This document shows, piece by piece, positions 1 through 7,996 of a DNA stretch of 64,000 nucleotides (position 1 is the stretch's first letter; each line of letters begins with the position of its first letter). A program made the position numbers and the translations under genes. Source of the stretch: CBFFRJ01 sp051486985 (GTDB lineage: Bacteria; Pseudomonadota; Gammaproteobacteria; Enterobacterales; Enterobacteriaceae); assembly GCF_051486985.1 (NCBI RefSeq), contig NZ_JAHVDV010000032.1:1-64000 (forward strand), in the 5' to 3' direction. The notes below the pieces were generated by a model. It did no database searches. It was not told where the DNA came from and saw only the letters and a program-made list of their open reading frames with translations.

Positions 1-228
1 TGTCGTCTTATGTCGTCTGACTATCGGGTCGGGGACCAGCCTGCCTCCCTGCAGGCTATCCCCTCCGCCCGCTTCCCTGCGGGCGGCCCCGGTCAGCCGT
101 CAACGCCTCATCGATTTTCAGCCGGACCCTGTCATCGCGGTGACGGTTTTATTCTCATGGGACTGTGATATCGCTGCAAAACGTCATATTACTGGGAATT
201 CTTCAGCCCGGCGGGAGAGGGAAACGGG
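1..228. other. Left-edge intergenic stretch, no gene seen
   Basis: No convincing coding frame is visible. The first 20 bases hold a short direct repeat (tgtcgtct twice, 2 bases apart). Around 66-88 there is a strong GC hairpin with arms ccgcccgc and gcgggcgg around a 6-base loop, without a U-run on either strand. In K-12 the gene after pgpA is yajO; here it is not visible, so this may be the edge of a different neighbour or an insertion. No function is assigned. Confidence 0.4.
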
Positions 229-762
229 TTAAATGAGCCCCAGCGGCCAGTGATGTCCTACCGCATACAAAATACCTGCGGAGATAATCCCGGCGACAAT
301 ATCATCAACCATGATACCCATCCCACCATGCACGTTTCTGTCAAACCAGCGAATCGGCCACGGCTTCCACATATCAAGAATGCGGAAAATGACAAATCCC
401 GCAGCAACCCACTGCCAGTCGTTGGTCGGTAACGCCATCAGGGTTATCCACATACCGATAAACTCATCCCAGACGATACTGCCGTGGTCGTGAACACCCA
501 TGTCCTTCGCGGTTTGATGACAGAGGTAAACCCCGAGGCTGATTCCCAACATAACCAGTAAGGAATAGAGCTGCCAGGGGAGCAGTGTCATCAGGTACCA
601 GAAGGGGATCGCCGCAAGCGACCCCATCGTCCCGGGTATGACAGGGCTCAGCCCGCTACCAAATCCTGTGGCCAGCAGGTGCCACGGGTTACTCATTTTG
701 AGACGGCTTTTGGCAATGTCTTTCTTAAAGAGCGGCAAAGTGATCGTATCCCTTCCAGTCAA
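229..762 (-). CDS. pgpA: Phosphatidylglycerophosphatase A
   Basis: PgpA is an inner-membrane phosphatase that converts phosphatidylglycerophosphate to phosphatidylglycerol. The protein follows E. coli PgpA nearly residue for residue, including the conserved block around HDHGSIVWDEF and the late DDIVAG segment, with several hydrophobic membrane stretches. The start is uncertain. The longest frame begins at a TTG at 760-762 (177 residues), whereas E. coli PgpA has 172, so a start a few codons further in, at the TTG of the LPLF segment, is possible. The 5' end overlaps the end of thiL, as in E. coli, so the two are probably translated from one message. Confidence 0.95.
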   Translation of the reverse strand: MTGRDTITLPLFKKDIAKSRLKMSNPWHLLATGFGSGLSPVIPGTMGSLAAIPFWYLMTLLPWQLYSLLVMLGISLGVYLCHQTAKDMGVHDHGSIVWDEFIGMWITLMALPTNDWQWVAAGFVIFRILDMWKPWPIRWFDRNVHGGMGIMVDDIVAGIISAGILYAVGHHWPLGLI

Positions 763-1702
763 GCGTCACGGTTTTATCGTCACGAGTAAAATGTATACCG
801 TCTACATCCGCACTCATCTGGCCGATGCAGGTCACCGGTGCGCCAAGATGGCCGACCGCGACCTCAAGCGCACCACGGTTAAGCTCCGGTACGGTAAAGC
901 ACAGTTCGTAATCTTCACCACCCGACAGCGCCCAGCGCAGCGCCTGCTCCGCATCCACATGTCGCTTCATCGCTTCTGAATAAGGTAGTGCGTCCAGATC
1001 AATACGCGCGCCGCATTCGCTTGCGGTGAGGATATGCCCGAGATCGGAAATCAGTCCGTCAGAAAGATCAATTGCGGAGGTCGCCAGACCACGCAGCGCC
1101 TGACCGTGCAGCACACGCGGCATGGGGCGCAGGTGGCGTTGCAGCAGATAACGGGCATCCGTGGCATCCTTCACCTGCAAACGATCCTGCAAAATAGCCA
1201 GCCCGGCGGCGCTGTCTCCTGGCGTACCGGTCACGTAAATCCAGTCACCCGGCTTTGCACCGGTGCGCTTGAGCGCTCGGCCAACCGGCACATAGCCGTG
1301 AATACCCAGCGTCATTGAGAGCGGGCCACGGGTGGTGTCGCCGCCAATAAGCTGCATATCGTAATAATTGAGTTGTTCAAACAGGCTGTCGCTAAAGGCT
1401 TTAAGCCAGGCTTCATCAACATCCGGAAGCGTCAATGCCAGCGTGAGCCATGCCGGATCCGCGCCCATCGCAGCCAAATCGCTTACGTTTACCGCCAGCG
1501 CCTTATAGGCCAGATCGGCAGGGTCGATATCAGGAAGAAAATGGATGCCTGATACCAGGGTATCAGTGCTGATTGCCAGCGTCTGTTTCTCAGGAACATT
1601 GAGCAGTGCACAATCATCGCCAATGCCGGTTTCAACATCGCGACGTGCATTTTTGACACGATCAAAATAACGGGCAATCAGGGAAAATTCGCCGCATGCC
1701 AT
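725..1702 (-). CDS. thiL: Thiamine-monophosphate kinase
   Basis: ThiL phosphorylates thiamine monophosphate with ATP to give thiamine diphosphate, the last step of cofactor synthesis, in the cytosol. The 325 residues equal the E. coli length. Visible motifs are the metal- and nucleotide-binding GIGDD (residues 26-30), STDT followed by GIHF (about 45-55), and GGDTTRG (about 120-126), typical of the PurM/ThiL fold. It starts at an ATG and lies between nusB and pgpA, overlapping the latter. A roughly 75-base gap to nusB holds a hairpin, so it may be less expressed than nusB. Confidence 0.97.
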   Translation of the reverse strand: MACGEFSLIARYFDRVKNARRDVETGIGDDCALLNVPEKQTLAISTDTLVSGIHFLPDIDPADLAYKALAVNVSDLAAMGADPAWLTLALTLPDVDEAWLKAFSDSLFEQLNYYDMQLIGGDTTRGPLSMTLGIHGYVPVGRALKRTGAKPGDWIYVTGTPGDSAAGLAILQDRLQVKDATDARYLLQRHLRPMPRVLHGQALRGLATSAIDLSDGLISDLGHILTASECGARIDLDALPYSEAMKRHVDAEQALRWALSGGEDYELCFTVPELNRGALEVAVGHLGAPVTCIGQMSADVDGIHFTRDDKTVTLDWKGYDHFAAL

Positions 1703-1729
1703 ACGTTATGCCTCAGCGTAGAAAAGAAA

Positions 1730-1773
1730 AAGCCGGGCAGCGTGCGGTTTGACATCGCACTCCACTCCGGCTT
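1730..1773 (-). terminator. Hairpin between nusB and thiL
   Basis: The arms aagccgg and ccggctt enclose about 30 bases immediately after the nusB stop. There is no long U-run, so it may be an attenuating or RNA-stabilising hairpin inside the operon rather than a full terminator. Confidence 0.35.
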
Positions 1774-1778
1774 GAGGA

Positions 1779-2198
1779 TCATTTTTTGTTAGGACGAATC
1801 ACAGGGGCGGCTTTATCAAGCACACCGTTAACGAACTTATGGCTATCTTCAGCGCCGAACGTTTTCGCCAGTTCGATAGCTTCGTTAATGGCCACTTTGT
1901 ACGGCACGTCTGAACGTTTGGACAGTTCGAACAGCGCAATACGCAGTACCGCTTTCTCAACCTGGCCCAGCTCTTCGAGCAGGCGGGACAGATACGGCTT
2001 CATCAGGCCGTCGAGATACGCGCTGTTAGTCGCCACCCCGCTTAACAGTTCACGGAAGTACGCGACGTCAACATCTTTAACGTCCTGTTCCGCCAGGAAC
2101 TGGTATTCGACATCAGCGACGTCGTTATGGGACAACTGCCAGGAGTAGAGTGCCTGGACAGCACACTCACGGGCGCGGCGACGAGCAGCAGGTTTCAC
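1779..2198 (-). CDS. nusB: Transcription antitermination factor NusB
   Basis: NusB binds boxA RNA with NusE (ribosomal protein S10) and is part of the antitermination complex on rRNA operons. The 139-residue protein equals E. coli NusB in length and is almost identical: the N-terminal arginine-rich segment KPAARRRAREC is present, and the C-terminus ends IRPNKK. The start codon is GTG at 2196-2198, as in E. coli. It lies 20 bases after ribH, in the order nrdR-ribD-ribH-nusB-thiL-pgpA. Confidence 0.98.
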   Translation of the reverse strand: MKPAARRRARECAVQALYSWQLSHNDVADVEYQFLAEQDVKDVDVAYFRELLSGVATNSAYLDGLMKPYLSRLLEELGQVEKAVLRIALFELSKRSDVPYKVAINEAIELAKTFGAEDSHKFVNGVLDKAAPVIRPNKK

Positions 2199-2218
2199 GG
2201 ATTTCCCCTTACAAAAAA

Positions 2219-2689
2219 TCAGGCCTTAATGGCTTTCAATACATTAATCATTTCAAGCGCGGTCAATGCAGCTTCCGCACCTTTGTTACCGGCTTTGGTG
2301 CCAGCACGTTCGATAGCTTGTTCAATGCTTTCAGTGGTCAGTACACCAAAAGCGACCGGGATTTCGCTGTCCTGTGCAACGTGCAACAGGCCATTGCTTG
2401 CGCCACCAGCCACATATTCAAAGTGAGCCGTACCGCCACGAATTACCGTACCCAGCGCAATCACCGCGTCATATTTACCGGTCTTAGCCAGTGCGCCTGC
2501 CGCCAGCGGCAGCTCATAAGCACCTGGAACCCAAACAACGGTAATATTGTCATCGTTAACCTGGCCGATACGTTTCAGGGCGTCAATCGCACCTTCCAGC
2601 AGGCTGTCATTGATAAAGTTGTTGAAACGCGCGATGGTGATGGCGACGCGAGCGTCCGGGGTAGCAACGTTAGCTTCAATAATGTTCAT
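2219..2689 (-). CDS. ribH: 6,7-dimethyl-8-ribityllumazine synthase
   Basis: This enzyme (also called ribE in E. coli) condenses 5-amino-6-ribitylamino-uracil with dihydroxybutanone phosphate, the penultimate step of riboflavin synthesis, and forms 60-subunit cytosolic shells. The 156 residues match the E. coli length. The substrate-binding RFNNFIN segment (about 21-27) and the GTVIRGGTAHFEYV block, with the catalytic His at about 89, are intact. It follows ribD after an 89-base gap and precedes nusB. Confidence 0.98.
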   Translation of the reverse strand: MNIIEANVATPDARVAITIARFNNFINDSLLEGAIDALKRIGQVNDDNITVVWVPGAYELPLAAGALAKTGKYDAVIALGTVIRGGTAHFEYVAGGASNGLLHVAQDSEIPVAFGVLTTESIEQAIERAGTKAGNKGAEAALTALEMINVLKAIKA

Positions 2690-2778
2690 ACTCTTCCTTT
2701 ACAGGTTCAGTTCAGACCCCGCAGGGGGGCGGATTTTATCATAATATTTGACGCGCTGCTTCCCTTTTACAGGCGCCG

Positions 2779-3882
2779 CTACGCGTGCGTGAGATGCAGG
2801 CAGAGATCGGGGCCGACCTGACGAATCTCATTGAATTTGAAAGCGGGGGCATCGGCAAGTGCCTGAAGACCCGGCAGAGCGCAAAGCCCTCTGGCATCCG
2901 TGCCCAGCAGTTTTGGCGCAAGATAAACAATAAGTTCATCCACCAGACCCGCCTGTAACAGCGCGCCGGCCAGATGAGCTCCCGCCTCGACCCAGATACT
3001 GTTTATTTGCTGTTTGCCGAGCAGCATCATCAACGAAACCAGATCGACATGGCCGTTATAGTCCGGCACCGGGAGGTCGCGAACTGAGGCTGGCCATGAA
3101 CGGCTGTCAGGCGTCGTGCGTGCAAACCAGGTCTCACCCGCTTCATGCACCAGCGCGTGCTCAGGGGTCACGCGGTTTTTGCTGTCCACCACGACGCGCA
3201 GCGGCTGGCGCAGGTTTTCCAGCGGATAATGCGCCTGAATGTCGGCACCGAGCTCATCCCAACGTACCGTCAGTTTTGGGTTATCTGCCAGCACCGTTTC
3301 GCTGCTGGTGAGGATCGCATGGCTCTGCGCACGAAGACGCTGCACATCCCGGCGCGCCTGTGGCGAGGTTATCCACTGACTTTCGCCACTGGCCATCGCG
3401 GTTCGGCCGTCCAGTGAGGCACCCAGCTTAAGCTGTACGTAGGGAAACCCCGTGCGCATACGTTTAAGAAAACCTTTATTCAGGGCTTCCGCTTCTGGCA
3501 GCATCAGGCTATGGCTCACTTCTATGCCTGCCTGCTGCAGGCGATAGAGGCCGCGCCCCTGCACCTGCGGGTTAGGATCCTGCATCGCAGCCACGACACG
3601 CGTTACCCCGGCGCCGATCAGCGCCTCACAGCACGGTGGGGTGCGTCCATGATGGCTGCATGGCTCCAGAGTGACATACGCAGTAGCCCCTTTTGCATTG
3701 CCACCCGCCATGCGCAGCGCATGTACTTCGGCGTGGGGCTCTCCGGCACGATAGTGGAAACCTTCGCCAACCACTTCGCCGTCTTTAACGATAACGCACC
3801 CGACATTTGGATTCGGATGCGTGGTAAAACGACCGCGTTGCGCCAGCTTCAGCGCACGTGCCATGTAGATGTCGTCCTGCAT
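2779..3882 (-). CDS. ribD: Bifunctional riboflavin deaminase/reductase RibD
   Basis: RibD carries out steps two and three of riboflavin synthesis: deamination of the pyrimidine and NADPH-dependent reduction of its ribosyl side chain. The N-terminal deaminase domain has the zinc set H50, E52 (PHAEVHA), C75 and C84 (EPCSHHGRTPPC). The reductase domain follows from about residue 150 (KLGASLDGRTA). The length of 367 equals E. coli. It starts 2 bases downstream of the nrdR stop, so it is probably translationally linked to nrdR. Confidence 0.98.
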   Translation of the reverse strand: MQDDIYMARALKLAQRGRFTTHPNPNVGCVIVKDGEVVGEGFHYRAGEPHAEVHALRMAGGNAKGATAYVTLEPCSHHGRTPPCCEALIGAGVTRVVAAMQDPNPQVQGRGLYRLQQAGIEVSHSLMLPEAEALNKGFLKRMRTGFPYVQLKLGASLDGRTAMASGESQWITSPQARRDVQRLRAQSHAILTSSETVLADNPKLTVRWDELGADIQAHYPLENLRQPLRVVVDSKNRVTPEHALVHEAGETWFARTTPDSRSWPASVRDLPVPDYNGHVDLVSLMMLLGKQQINSIWVEAGAHLAGALLQAGLVDELIVYLAPKLLGTDARGLCALPGLQALADAPAFKFNEIRQVGPDLCLHLTHA

Positions 3883-3884
3883 GA

Positions 3885-4334
3885 TCAGTCCTGTAGGCGA
3901 GCGATCTCTTCGCCAAATTCGCGGATGTCTTCAAAGCTGCGGTATACCGAAGCAAAACGGATATAAGCGACCTTATCGAGTTTTTTAAGCTGTTCCATCA
4001 CCAGATTACCAATCATTTTACTGGCAATCTCACGTTCGCCGGTCGCCCGTAATTGTGACTTGATATGATTCAATGCCATTTCAACGTCATCCGCGCTCAC
4101 CGGACGCTTTTCGAGCGCTTTTAATATGCCCCCGCGCAATTTGTCCTCATTGAAGGGTTCACGCACGTCATTGCTTTTGACGACACGCGGCATCACCAGT
4201 TCAGCAACTTCAAAGGTTGTGAAACGTTCGTTGCATACCAGACACTGACGACGGCGGCGAACAGAGGAGCCCTCCCCCACAAGGCGAGAATCGATTACTT
4301 TGGTATCCACGGCGAAACAGAATGGGCAATGCAT
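3885..4334 (-). CDS. nrdR: Ribonucleotide reductase repressor NrdR
   Basis: NrdR represses ribonucleotide reductase operons by sensing dATP/ATP. The N-terminal zinc ribbon has C3, C6, C31 and C34 with an arginine-rich strand between, and the rest is an ATP-cone domain (starting near residue 49, VMPRVVKSND). The 149 residues equal E. coli NrdR. It is the first gene of the minus-strand operon running to pgpA and is divergent from yajI, with about 150 bases between the two starts. Confidence 0.98.
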   Translation of the reverse strand: MHCPFCFAVDTKVIDSRLVGEGSSVRRRRQCLVCNERFTTFEVAELVMPRVVKSNDVREPFNEDKLRGGILKALEKRPVSADDVEMALNHIKSQLRATGEREIASKMIGNLVMEQLKKLDKVAYIRFASVYRSFEDIREFGEEIARLQD

Positions 4335-4487
4335 ACGACGTCCTGACGTGTGAGTTAATTAAAATCTATTTTACCCTGAACTGGCGTGACAACAAAGACG
4401 GACCGATTTTGAGACAATGGATAGATGGCAACGCAGTGGTTGCTGGCTACCATTAAGAATATCTTCATTTTCAAGGAAACAGACACA

Positions 4488-5030
4488 ATGACAAGACGTT
4501 ACCTAAGATCCCTGTTGCTGGGAAGCGTTTTTGCCCTCAGCGCCTGCGCACAGCAAAGTGAAGTGCGACAACTGCATCAGAGCGTGAGCACGCTGAATAA
4601 AGAGATGAGCAAGCTGAATCAGGAGACCGTGAAGATAACGCAGCAAAATGCCCTCAATGCGAAATCCAGCAGCGGCGTGTACCTGCTGCCCGGGGCTAAT
4701 ACTCCCGCCAGGCTGAACAGCCAGGTAGGAATGCTACGTATGTCACTGAAAAATATTGCTCCTGATGCAGATGGCACACGCGTCACGCTGCGTATTCAGG
4801 GTGAGTCAAACGACCCTTTACCGGCCTTCAACGGCACCGTGGAATGGGGTCAGATTCAGGGCACCACTGAACATTATCAGGAGGTGAACGTCCGTAACCA
4901 GTTGATGAGCGCCCCTGCCAGTACCCTCGCCCCAAGCGACGTTGAGGTTACACTCCAGCTTGATGGCCTTACCCCTGAACAACTGGGCTTTGTTCGCATT
5001 CACGATATTCAGCCCGCCACGCCTGAGTAA
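4488..5030 (+). CDS. yajI: YajI-type outer lipoprotein (DUF3251)
   Basis: Function unknown. The start is the ATG at 4488, preceded by an aaggaa ribosome site; it gives 180 residues against about 179 in E. coli YajI. A signal sequence ends in the lipobox LSAC with the lipidated Cys at residue 20, so it should be a membrane-anchored lipoprotein. A short heptad-like stretch follows (residues 22-55, LHQSVSTLNKEMSKLNQE), suggestive of a coiled coil, then a beta-rich DUF3251-like domain. It sits between nrdR and tsx as in E. coli, with its own terminator. Confidence 0.9.
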   Translation: MTRRYLRSLLLGSVFALSACAQQSEVRQLHQSVSTLNKEMSKLNQETVKITQQNALNAKSSSGVYLLPGANTPARLNSQVGMLRMSLKNIAPDADGTRVTLRIQGESNDPLPAFNGTVEWGQIQGTTEHYQEVNVRNQLMSAPASTLAPSDVEVTLQLDGLTPEQLGFVRIHDIQPATPE

Positions 5031-5034
5031 TTTT

Positions 5035-5054
5035 GGGGCGCTGTCGCCCTTTTT
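5035..5054 (+). terminator. Terminator after yajI
   Basis: A short GC stem (ggggcg / cgccc, 4-base loop) is followed directly by ttttt, a standard intrinsic terminator just past the yajI stop. Confidence 0.75.
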
Positions 5055-5155
5055 CATACGTTGTCATCTCTTTTACGCCGTCTGGGTGATATCAGGCGGC
5101 TTTCATTTATTGGCAACACTGAGGTTCATCATTATAATCCCCGCTGTTTATTGGA

Positions 5156-5240
5156 CGCAAACGTGAACGCAATCGATTACGTATGTGTCAGTTATGTGAA
5201 ACAACACATATTTTTGTGAACAAGGATACTTATAATAGCC
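5156..5240 (+). promoter_or_regulatory. tsx control region: LacI-family palindrome, CRP-like site, -10
   Basis: At 5167-5182 there is a near-palindrome acgcaatcgattacgt, of the type bound by CytR/PurR relatives. At 5195-5210 tgtga-N6-acata resembles a CRP site, and a further tgtga lies at 5215. A perfect tataat (5231-5236) can serve as -10. E. coli tsx is known to be controlled by CRP with CytR and DeoR; the sites here are assigned by resemblance and have not been scored. Confidence 0.55.
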
Positions 5241-5321
5241 TCGCAGAAATATGAAACATTTAGAAACGCAATGCGTGCATTCTTTCATTCCCGTAAGGGA
5301 TCTTTTATTAGTGGCATAATT

Positions 5322-6206
5322 ATGAAAAATACATTACTTGCAGCTGGCGCTGCGCTGGCGATCTCGACGTCTTTTACCGTGAACGCGGCAGAAACCGACA
5401 AACCTGAATATGTCTCAGACTGGTGGCATCAGAGCGTTAACGTTGTCGGCAGCTATCACACCCGCTTCGGACCGCAGATCCACAACGATACCTACCTGGA
5501 ATATGAAGCCTTTGCCAAGAAAGAGTGGTTTGATTTCTATGGCTACCTGGACGCCCCGGTGTTTTTCGGCGGTAACACTGATGCAAGAGGTATCTGGAAC
5601 CACGGCTCTCCGCTGTTCATGGAAATTGAGCCGCGCTTCTCTATTGATAAGCTGACCGGTACCGATCTGAGCTTCGGCCCGTTCAAAGAGTGGTATTTTG
5701 CCAACAACTATATCTACGATATGGGTCGTAACGAATCCGGTCGTCAGAGCACCTGGTACATGGGTCTGGGTACCGACATCGACACTGGCCTGCCGATGAG
5801 CCTTTCCCTGAACGTCTACGCGAAATACCAGTGGCAGAACTACAAAGCGGCGAACGAAAACGAGTGGGACGGCTACCGTTTCAAAGTGAAATACTTCGTT
5901 CCGATCACCTCCCTGTGGGGCGGTCAGTTAAGCTACATCGGTTTTACTAACTTCGACTGGGGTTCTGAGCTGGGCGATAAAGATTTCCACGATCTGAACA
6001 ACAAACGTGCCCGTACCAATGATTCTATTGCCTCCAGCCACATCCTCTCTCTGGGCTACGATCACTGGCATTACTCCGTAGTGGCTCGTTACTGGCACAA
6101 CGGCGGTCAGTGGAACGACGATGCAAGTCTGAACTTCGGTAACGGCGATTTCAGCGTACGCTCTACCGGTTGGGGTGGCTACCTGGTGGTCGGTTACAAC
6201 TTCTAA
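5322..6206 (+). CDS. tsx: Nucleoside-specific outer-membrane channel Tsx
   Basis: Tsx is a 12-stranded outer-membrane channel for nucleosides and deoxynucleosides; in E. coli it is also the receptor for phage T6 and colicin K and admits albicidin. The 294 residues equal E. coli. The ATG at 5322 starts a signal peptide cleaved after VNA (residue 22). The channel body (SDWWHQSVNVVGSYHTRFG and the closing GGYLVVGYNF) is conserved. The main divergence from E. coli is a loop near residues 218-235 (LGDKDFHDLNNKRARTND), an exposed segment where phage selection is expected. It is monocistronic, with its own promoter region and terminator. Confidence 0.98.
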   Translation: MKNTLLAAGAALAISTSFTVNAAETDKPEYVSDWWHQSVNVVGSYHTRFGPQIHNDTYLEYEAFAKKEWFDFYGYLDAPVFFGGNTDARGIWNHGSPLFMEIEPRFSIDKLTGTDLSFGPFKEWYFANNYIYDMGRNESGRQSTWYMGLGTDIDTGLPMSLSLNVYAKYQWQNYKAANENEWDGYRFKVKYFVPITSLWGGQLSYIGFTNFDWGSELGDKDFHDLNNKRARTNDSIASSHILSLGYDHWHYSVVARYWHNGGQWNDDASLNFGNGDFSVRSTGWGGYLVVGYNF

Positions 6207-6250
6207 GACAGATCATCATCACGCCCTGGCGATCCAGGATGGCAATAAAA

Positions 6251-6287
6251 AAGCACCGCACGAGGCTCTCGTCGGTGCTTTTTTTTG
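6251..6287 (+). terminator. tsx terminator, probably shared with yajD
   Basis: A stem gcaccg-acgag / ctcgtcggtgc is followed by eight T on the plus strand and preceded by an A-run, so it can stop transcription from both convergent genes. Confidence 0.85.
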
Positions 6288-6339
6288 ATGCCTCAGGTTA
6301 TGTCACACTCCTGAGGCTGATGTAAGGCCGGTAGCGGGA

Positions 6340-6687
6340 TTATTTTTTCTTGTTAAGCATCGCTTTCAGATCTGCAAAAGGGTTATAAGTCGCTTCGCCG
6401 ACATCCTTCTGCGCATCCTCTCCTGCAATCACTGTCGAACCATACTGGTCTGCCTCGGTATATTTAGCATGTTCATGATCGTGACAGAACAGGCACAATA
6501 ACTCCCAGTTGCTGCCATCTTCAGGGTTATTGGTATGGTCGTGATCCATATGGTGAACCGTGAGTTCACGAAGATTCGAATAGACGAATTCACGTGAGCA
6601 GCGACCGCATACCCACGGAAAGAGTTTGAGTGCTTTTTCGCGATAACCGCTTTCCAGCCGCGTATAGTTTTTAGGGATAATAGCCAT
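6340..6687 (-). CDS. yajD: HNH nuclease family protein YajD
   Basis: A small HNH-type putative endonuclease of unknown substrate. The 115 residues equal E. coli YajD. It contains two zinc-type pairs, CGRC (residues 27-30) and CLFC further on, with the HNH core (HHMDHDHTNNPEDGSNW) between them and HDHEH after. It is convergent with tsx, separated by the shared terminator. Confidence 0.93.
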   Translation of the reverse strand: MAIIPKNYTRLESGYREKALKLFPWVCGRCSREFVYSNLRELTVHHMDHDHTNNPEDGSNWELLCLFCHDHEHAKYTEADQYGSTVIAGEDAQKDVGEATYNPFADLKAMLNKKK

Positions 6688-6780
6688 CAGTAAGTCGATA
6701 CCCAGGTAAGTGGTGAATTAACGTTAGTTTCGCGCGCTCTGGCTGCTTTATCAATGATTACCACTGCGCTGTTGCCCCAT

Positions 6781-7467
6781 TTAATCCCCGCGCTTCTGGC
6801 GGCGGATAAAATCTTCAAATGAACGATCCGGCCTTTCCTTGAACACGTTGCCGGTGATCGCGACCGCCTGACAGCGATCCAGTCGAAAACAGCGGTAATC
6901 GCCACGCAGCTCGCACCAGGCGACCAGTACCCAGACCTCGCCCCAGAAGGAAAGCCCCAGCGGATGAATGGCCCGCTGAGAAGCTTCACCTTTTTCATTT
7001 TCATAACGTATGTAGACAACGTCATGCTGACGCATCGCTTGATGCAGCACATCAAACCAACGCCGGACCTGCGAATATTTACCCATGTTCGGCGTGATAA
7101 TCCGGTTACTTTCCGCCAGAATGCGCCTGTCGGTGGGCAACACGCCGAGCAACTTCTCCTGCGCCGAGCCCGCAGCCTGCGCCAGTACATCGCCGCTCCA
7201 GGTTTGTAACATCCCAATGGCAGCAATCAGGGCTTCCACCTCCAGCCCGGTAAACATCAGCGGGGGAAGATCGAAGCCGGGCAGCAAACGATAACCACTC
7301 CCGGCTTCTCCCTGAATCGGTACACCCGAGAGGGATAAATCACGGATATCCCGATAAACCGTCCGCTCTGAGACCTCCAGTCGCTCTGCGAGCATTGCCG
7401 CCGTCACGCGACGACGGGTGCGAAGAATTTGCACTATCTGGAACAGGCGATCGGCACGGCGGCTCAT
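6781..7467 (-). CDS. YafY-type transcriptional regulator (HTH + WYL domain)
   Basis: A DNA-binding regulator of 228 residues. The N-terminal winged helix (about 1-60, with VTAAMLAERLEVSERTVYRD as the HTH) is of the HTH_11/DeoR kind. A WYL-type ligand-binding module occupies about 135-215 (AIHPLGLSFWGEVWVLVAWC). The ligand is unknown. It lies 32 bases downstream of the VOC gene on the same strand, so the two probably form an operon. No counterpart stands between yajD and secF in K-12, so this pair is an insertion. A palindrome upstream of the VOC gene is its most likely operator. Confidence 0.85.
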   Translation of the reverse strand: MSRRADRLFQIVQILRTRRRVTAAMLAERLEVSERTVYRDIRDLSLSGVPIQGEAGSGYRLLPGFDLPPLMFTGLEVEALIAAIGMLQTWSGDVLAQAAGSAQEKLLGVLPTDRRILAESNRIITPNMGKYSQVRRWFDVLHQAMRQHDVVYIRYENEKGEASQRAIHPLGLSFWGEVWVLVAWCELRGDYRCFRLDRCQAVAITGNVFKERPDRSFEDFIRRQKRGD

Positions 7468-7499
7468 GGTAAATTTTCCGTTACGGTGTGTTGTTTGTA

Positions 7500-7865
7500 T
7501 CAGGCTGGTTGATGCAACCCAACCCGGTTGCCTTCACTGTCAATGATAAGCGCAATGGTGCCAATACCCTCCGGCAAAATCTCCGGGCCGAAGCAGCAGG
7601 TTCCACCTTTCTCCGACACTTTCTTCAGAGAGGCCGTTATGTCAGGTGTGAAAAGATAAACCACCGTGCCACTGGTCGAAGGCTGAAACATCGGCGACTT
7701 AACCAACGCCCCGCCGATGGATGGCGCGTTATACTCAAAGACCGCCATCGATATTCCTGCGACATGCTCCTGACGGAACGTTGCCCCCACGCAGTATTCG
7801 TAAAAGTGAGTCGCTCTTTCAAGGTCCGCTGCCGGGATTTCAAACCAGTTGATAATGTTGTTCAT
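7500..7865 (-). CDS. VOC (glyoxalase/dioxygenase-fold) protein
   Basis: A small cytosolic protein of the vicinal-oxygen-chelate superfamily, 121 residues from the ATG at 7865. One pair of beta-alpha-beta-beta-beta modules is visible (IINWFEIPAADLERATHFYE at the start, the second repeat near VVYLFTPDITASLKKV, and the closing GNRVGLHQP). It resembles the small VOC proteins often annotated as glyoxalase/bleomycin resistance family. Substrate and metal use are unknown. A longer frame extends 14 codons upstream but lacks a ribosome site; the chosen ATG is preceded by agaggg. Confidence 0.82.
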   Translation of the reverse strand: MNNIINWFEIPAADLERATHFYEYCVGATFRQEHVAGISMAVFEYNAPSIGGALVKSPMFQPSTSGTVVYLFTPDITASLKKVSEKGGTCCFGPEILPEGIGTIALIIDSEGNRVGLHQPA

Positions 7866-7874
7866 TGTGGTGCC

Positions 7875-7897
7875 CTCTTTGTGTTTTCGACAAAGAG
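7875..7897 (-). promoter_or_regulatory. Leader hairpin over the VOC-gene ribosome site
   Basis: The inverted repeat ctctttgt / acaaagag with a 7-base loop lies in the 5' leader. Its proximal arm runs into the agaggg ribosome-binding site of the VOC gene, so folding could hide part of that site. Whether this matters for expression is an inference. Confidence 0.4.
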
Positions 7898-7912
7898 AGT
7901 CTGCCACCCCCC

Positions 7913-7934
7913 TCCTGACAGCATACTGTCAGGA
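7913..7934. promoter_or_regulatory. Perfect 22-bp palindrome, probable operator of the WYL regulator
   Basis: The arms tcctgacag and ctgtcagga are perfect inverted copies around a 4-base spacer. The site lies about 48 bases upstream of the VOC start codon, where a promoter would be expected. Such a symmetric site in front of an operon that encodes its own HTH regulator is the usual design for autoregulation. Confidence 0.6.
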
Positions 7935-7948
7935 GCGATCGCCAGGCG

Positions 7949-7982
7949 AAAAAAAACCGTGGCCTGCAAGCCACGGTTTTCA
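7949..7982. terminator. Terminator downstream of secF
   Basis: A stem accgtggc / gccacggt is flanked by an A-run on the left and tttt on the right. Read on the minus strand it is a strong intrinsic terminator for the queA-tgt-yajC-secD-secF operon and separates it from the VOC gene. Confidence 0.85.
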
Positions 7983-7996
7983 GTTCTAAAAGGTGA

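Noticed and set aside
6687..7226. 179-codon minus-strand frame overlapping the WYL regulator gene
   Set aside because: It lies in another frame of the same gene, which is clearly the real one on domain grounds.
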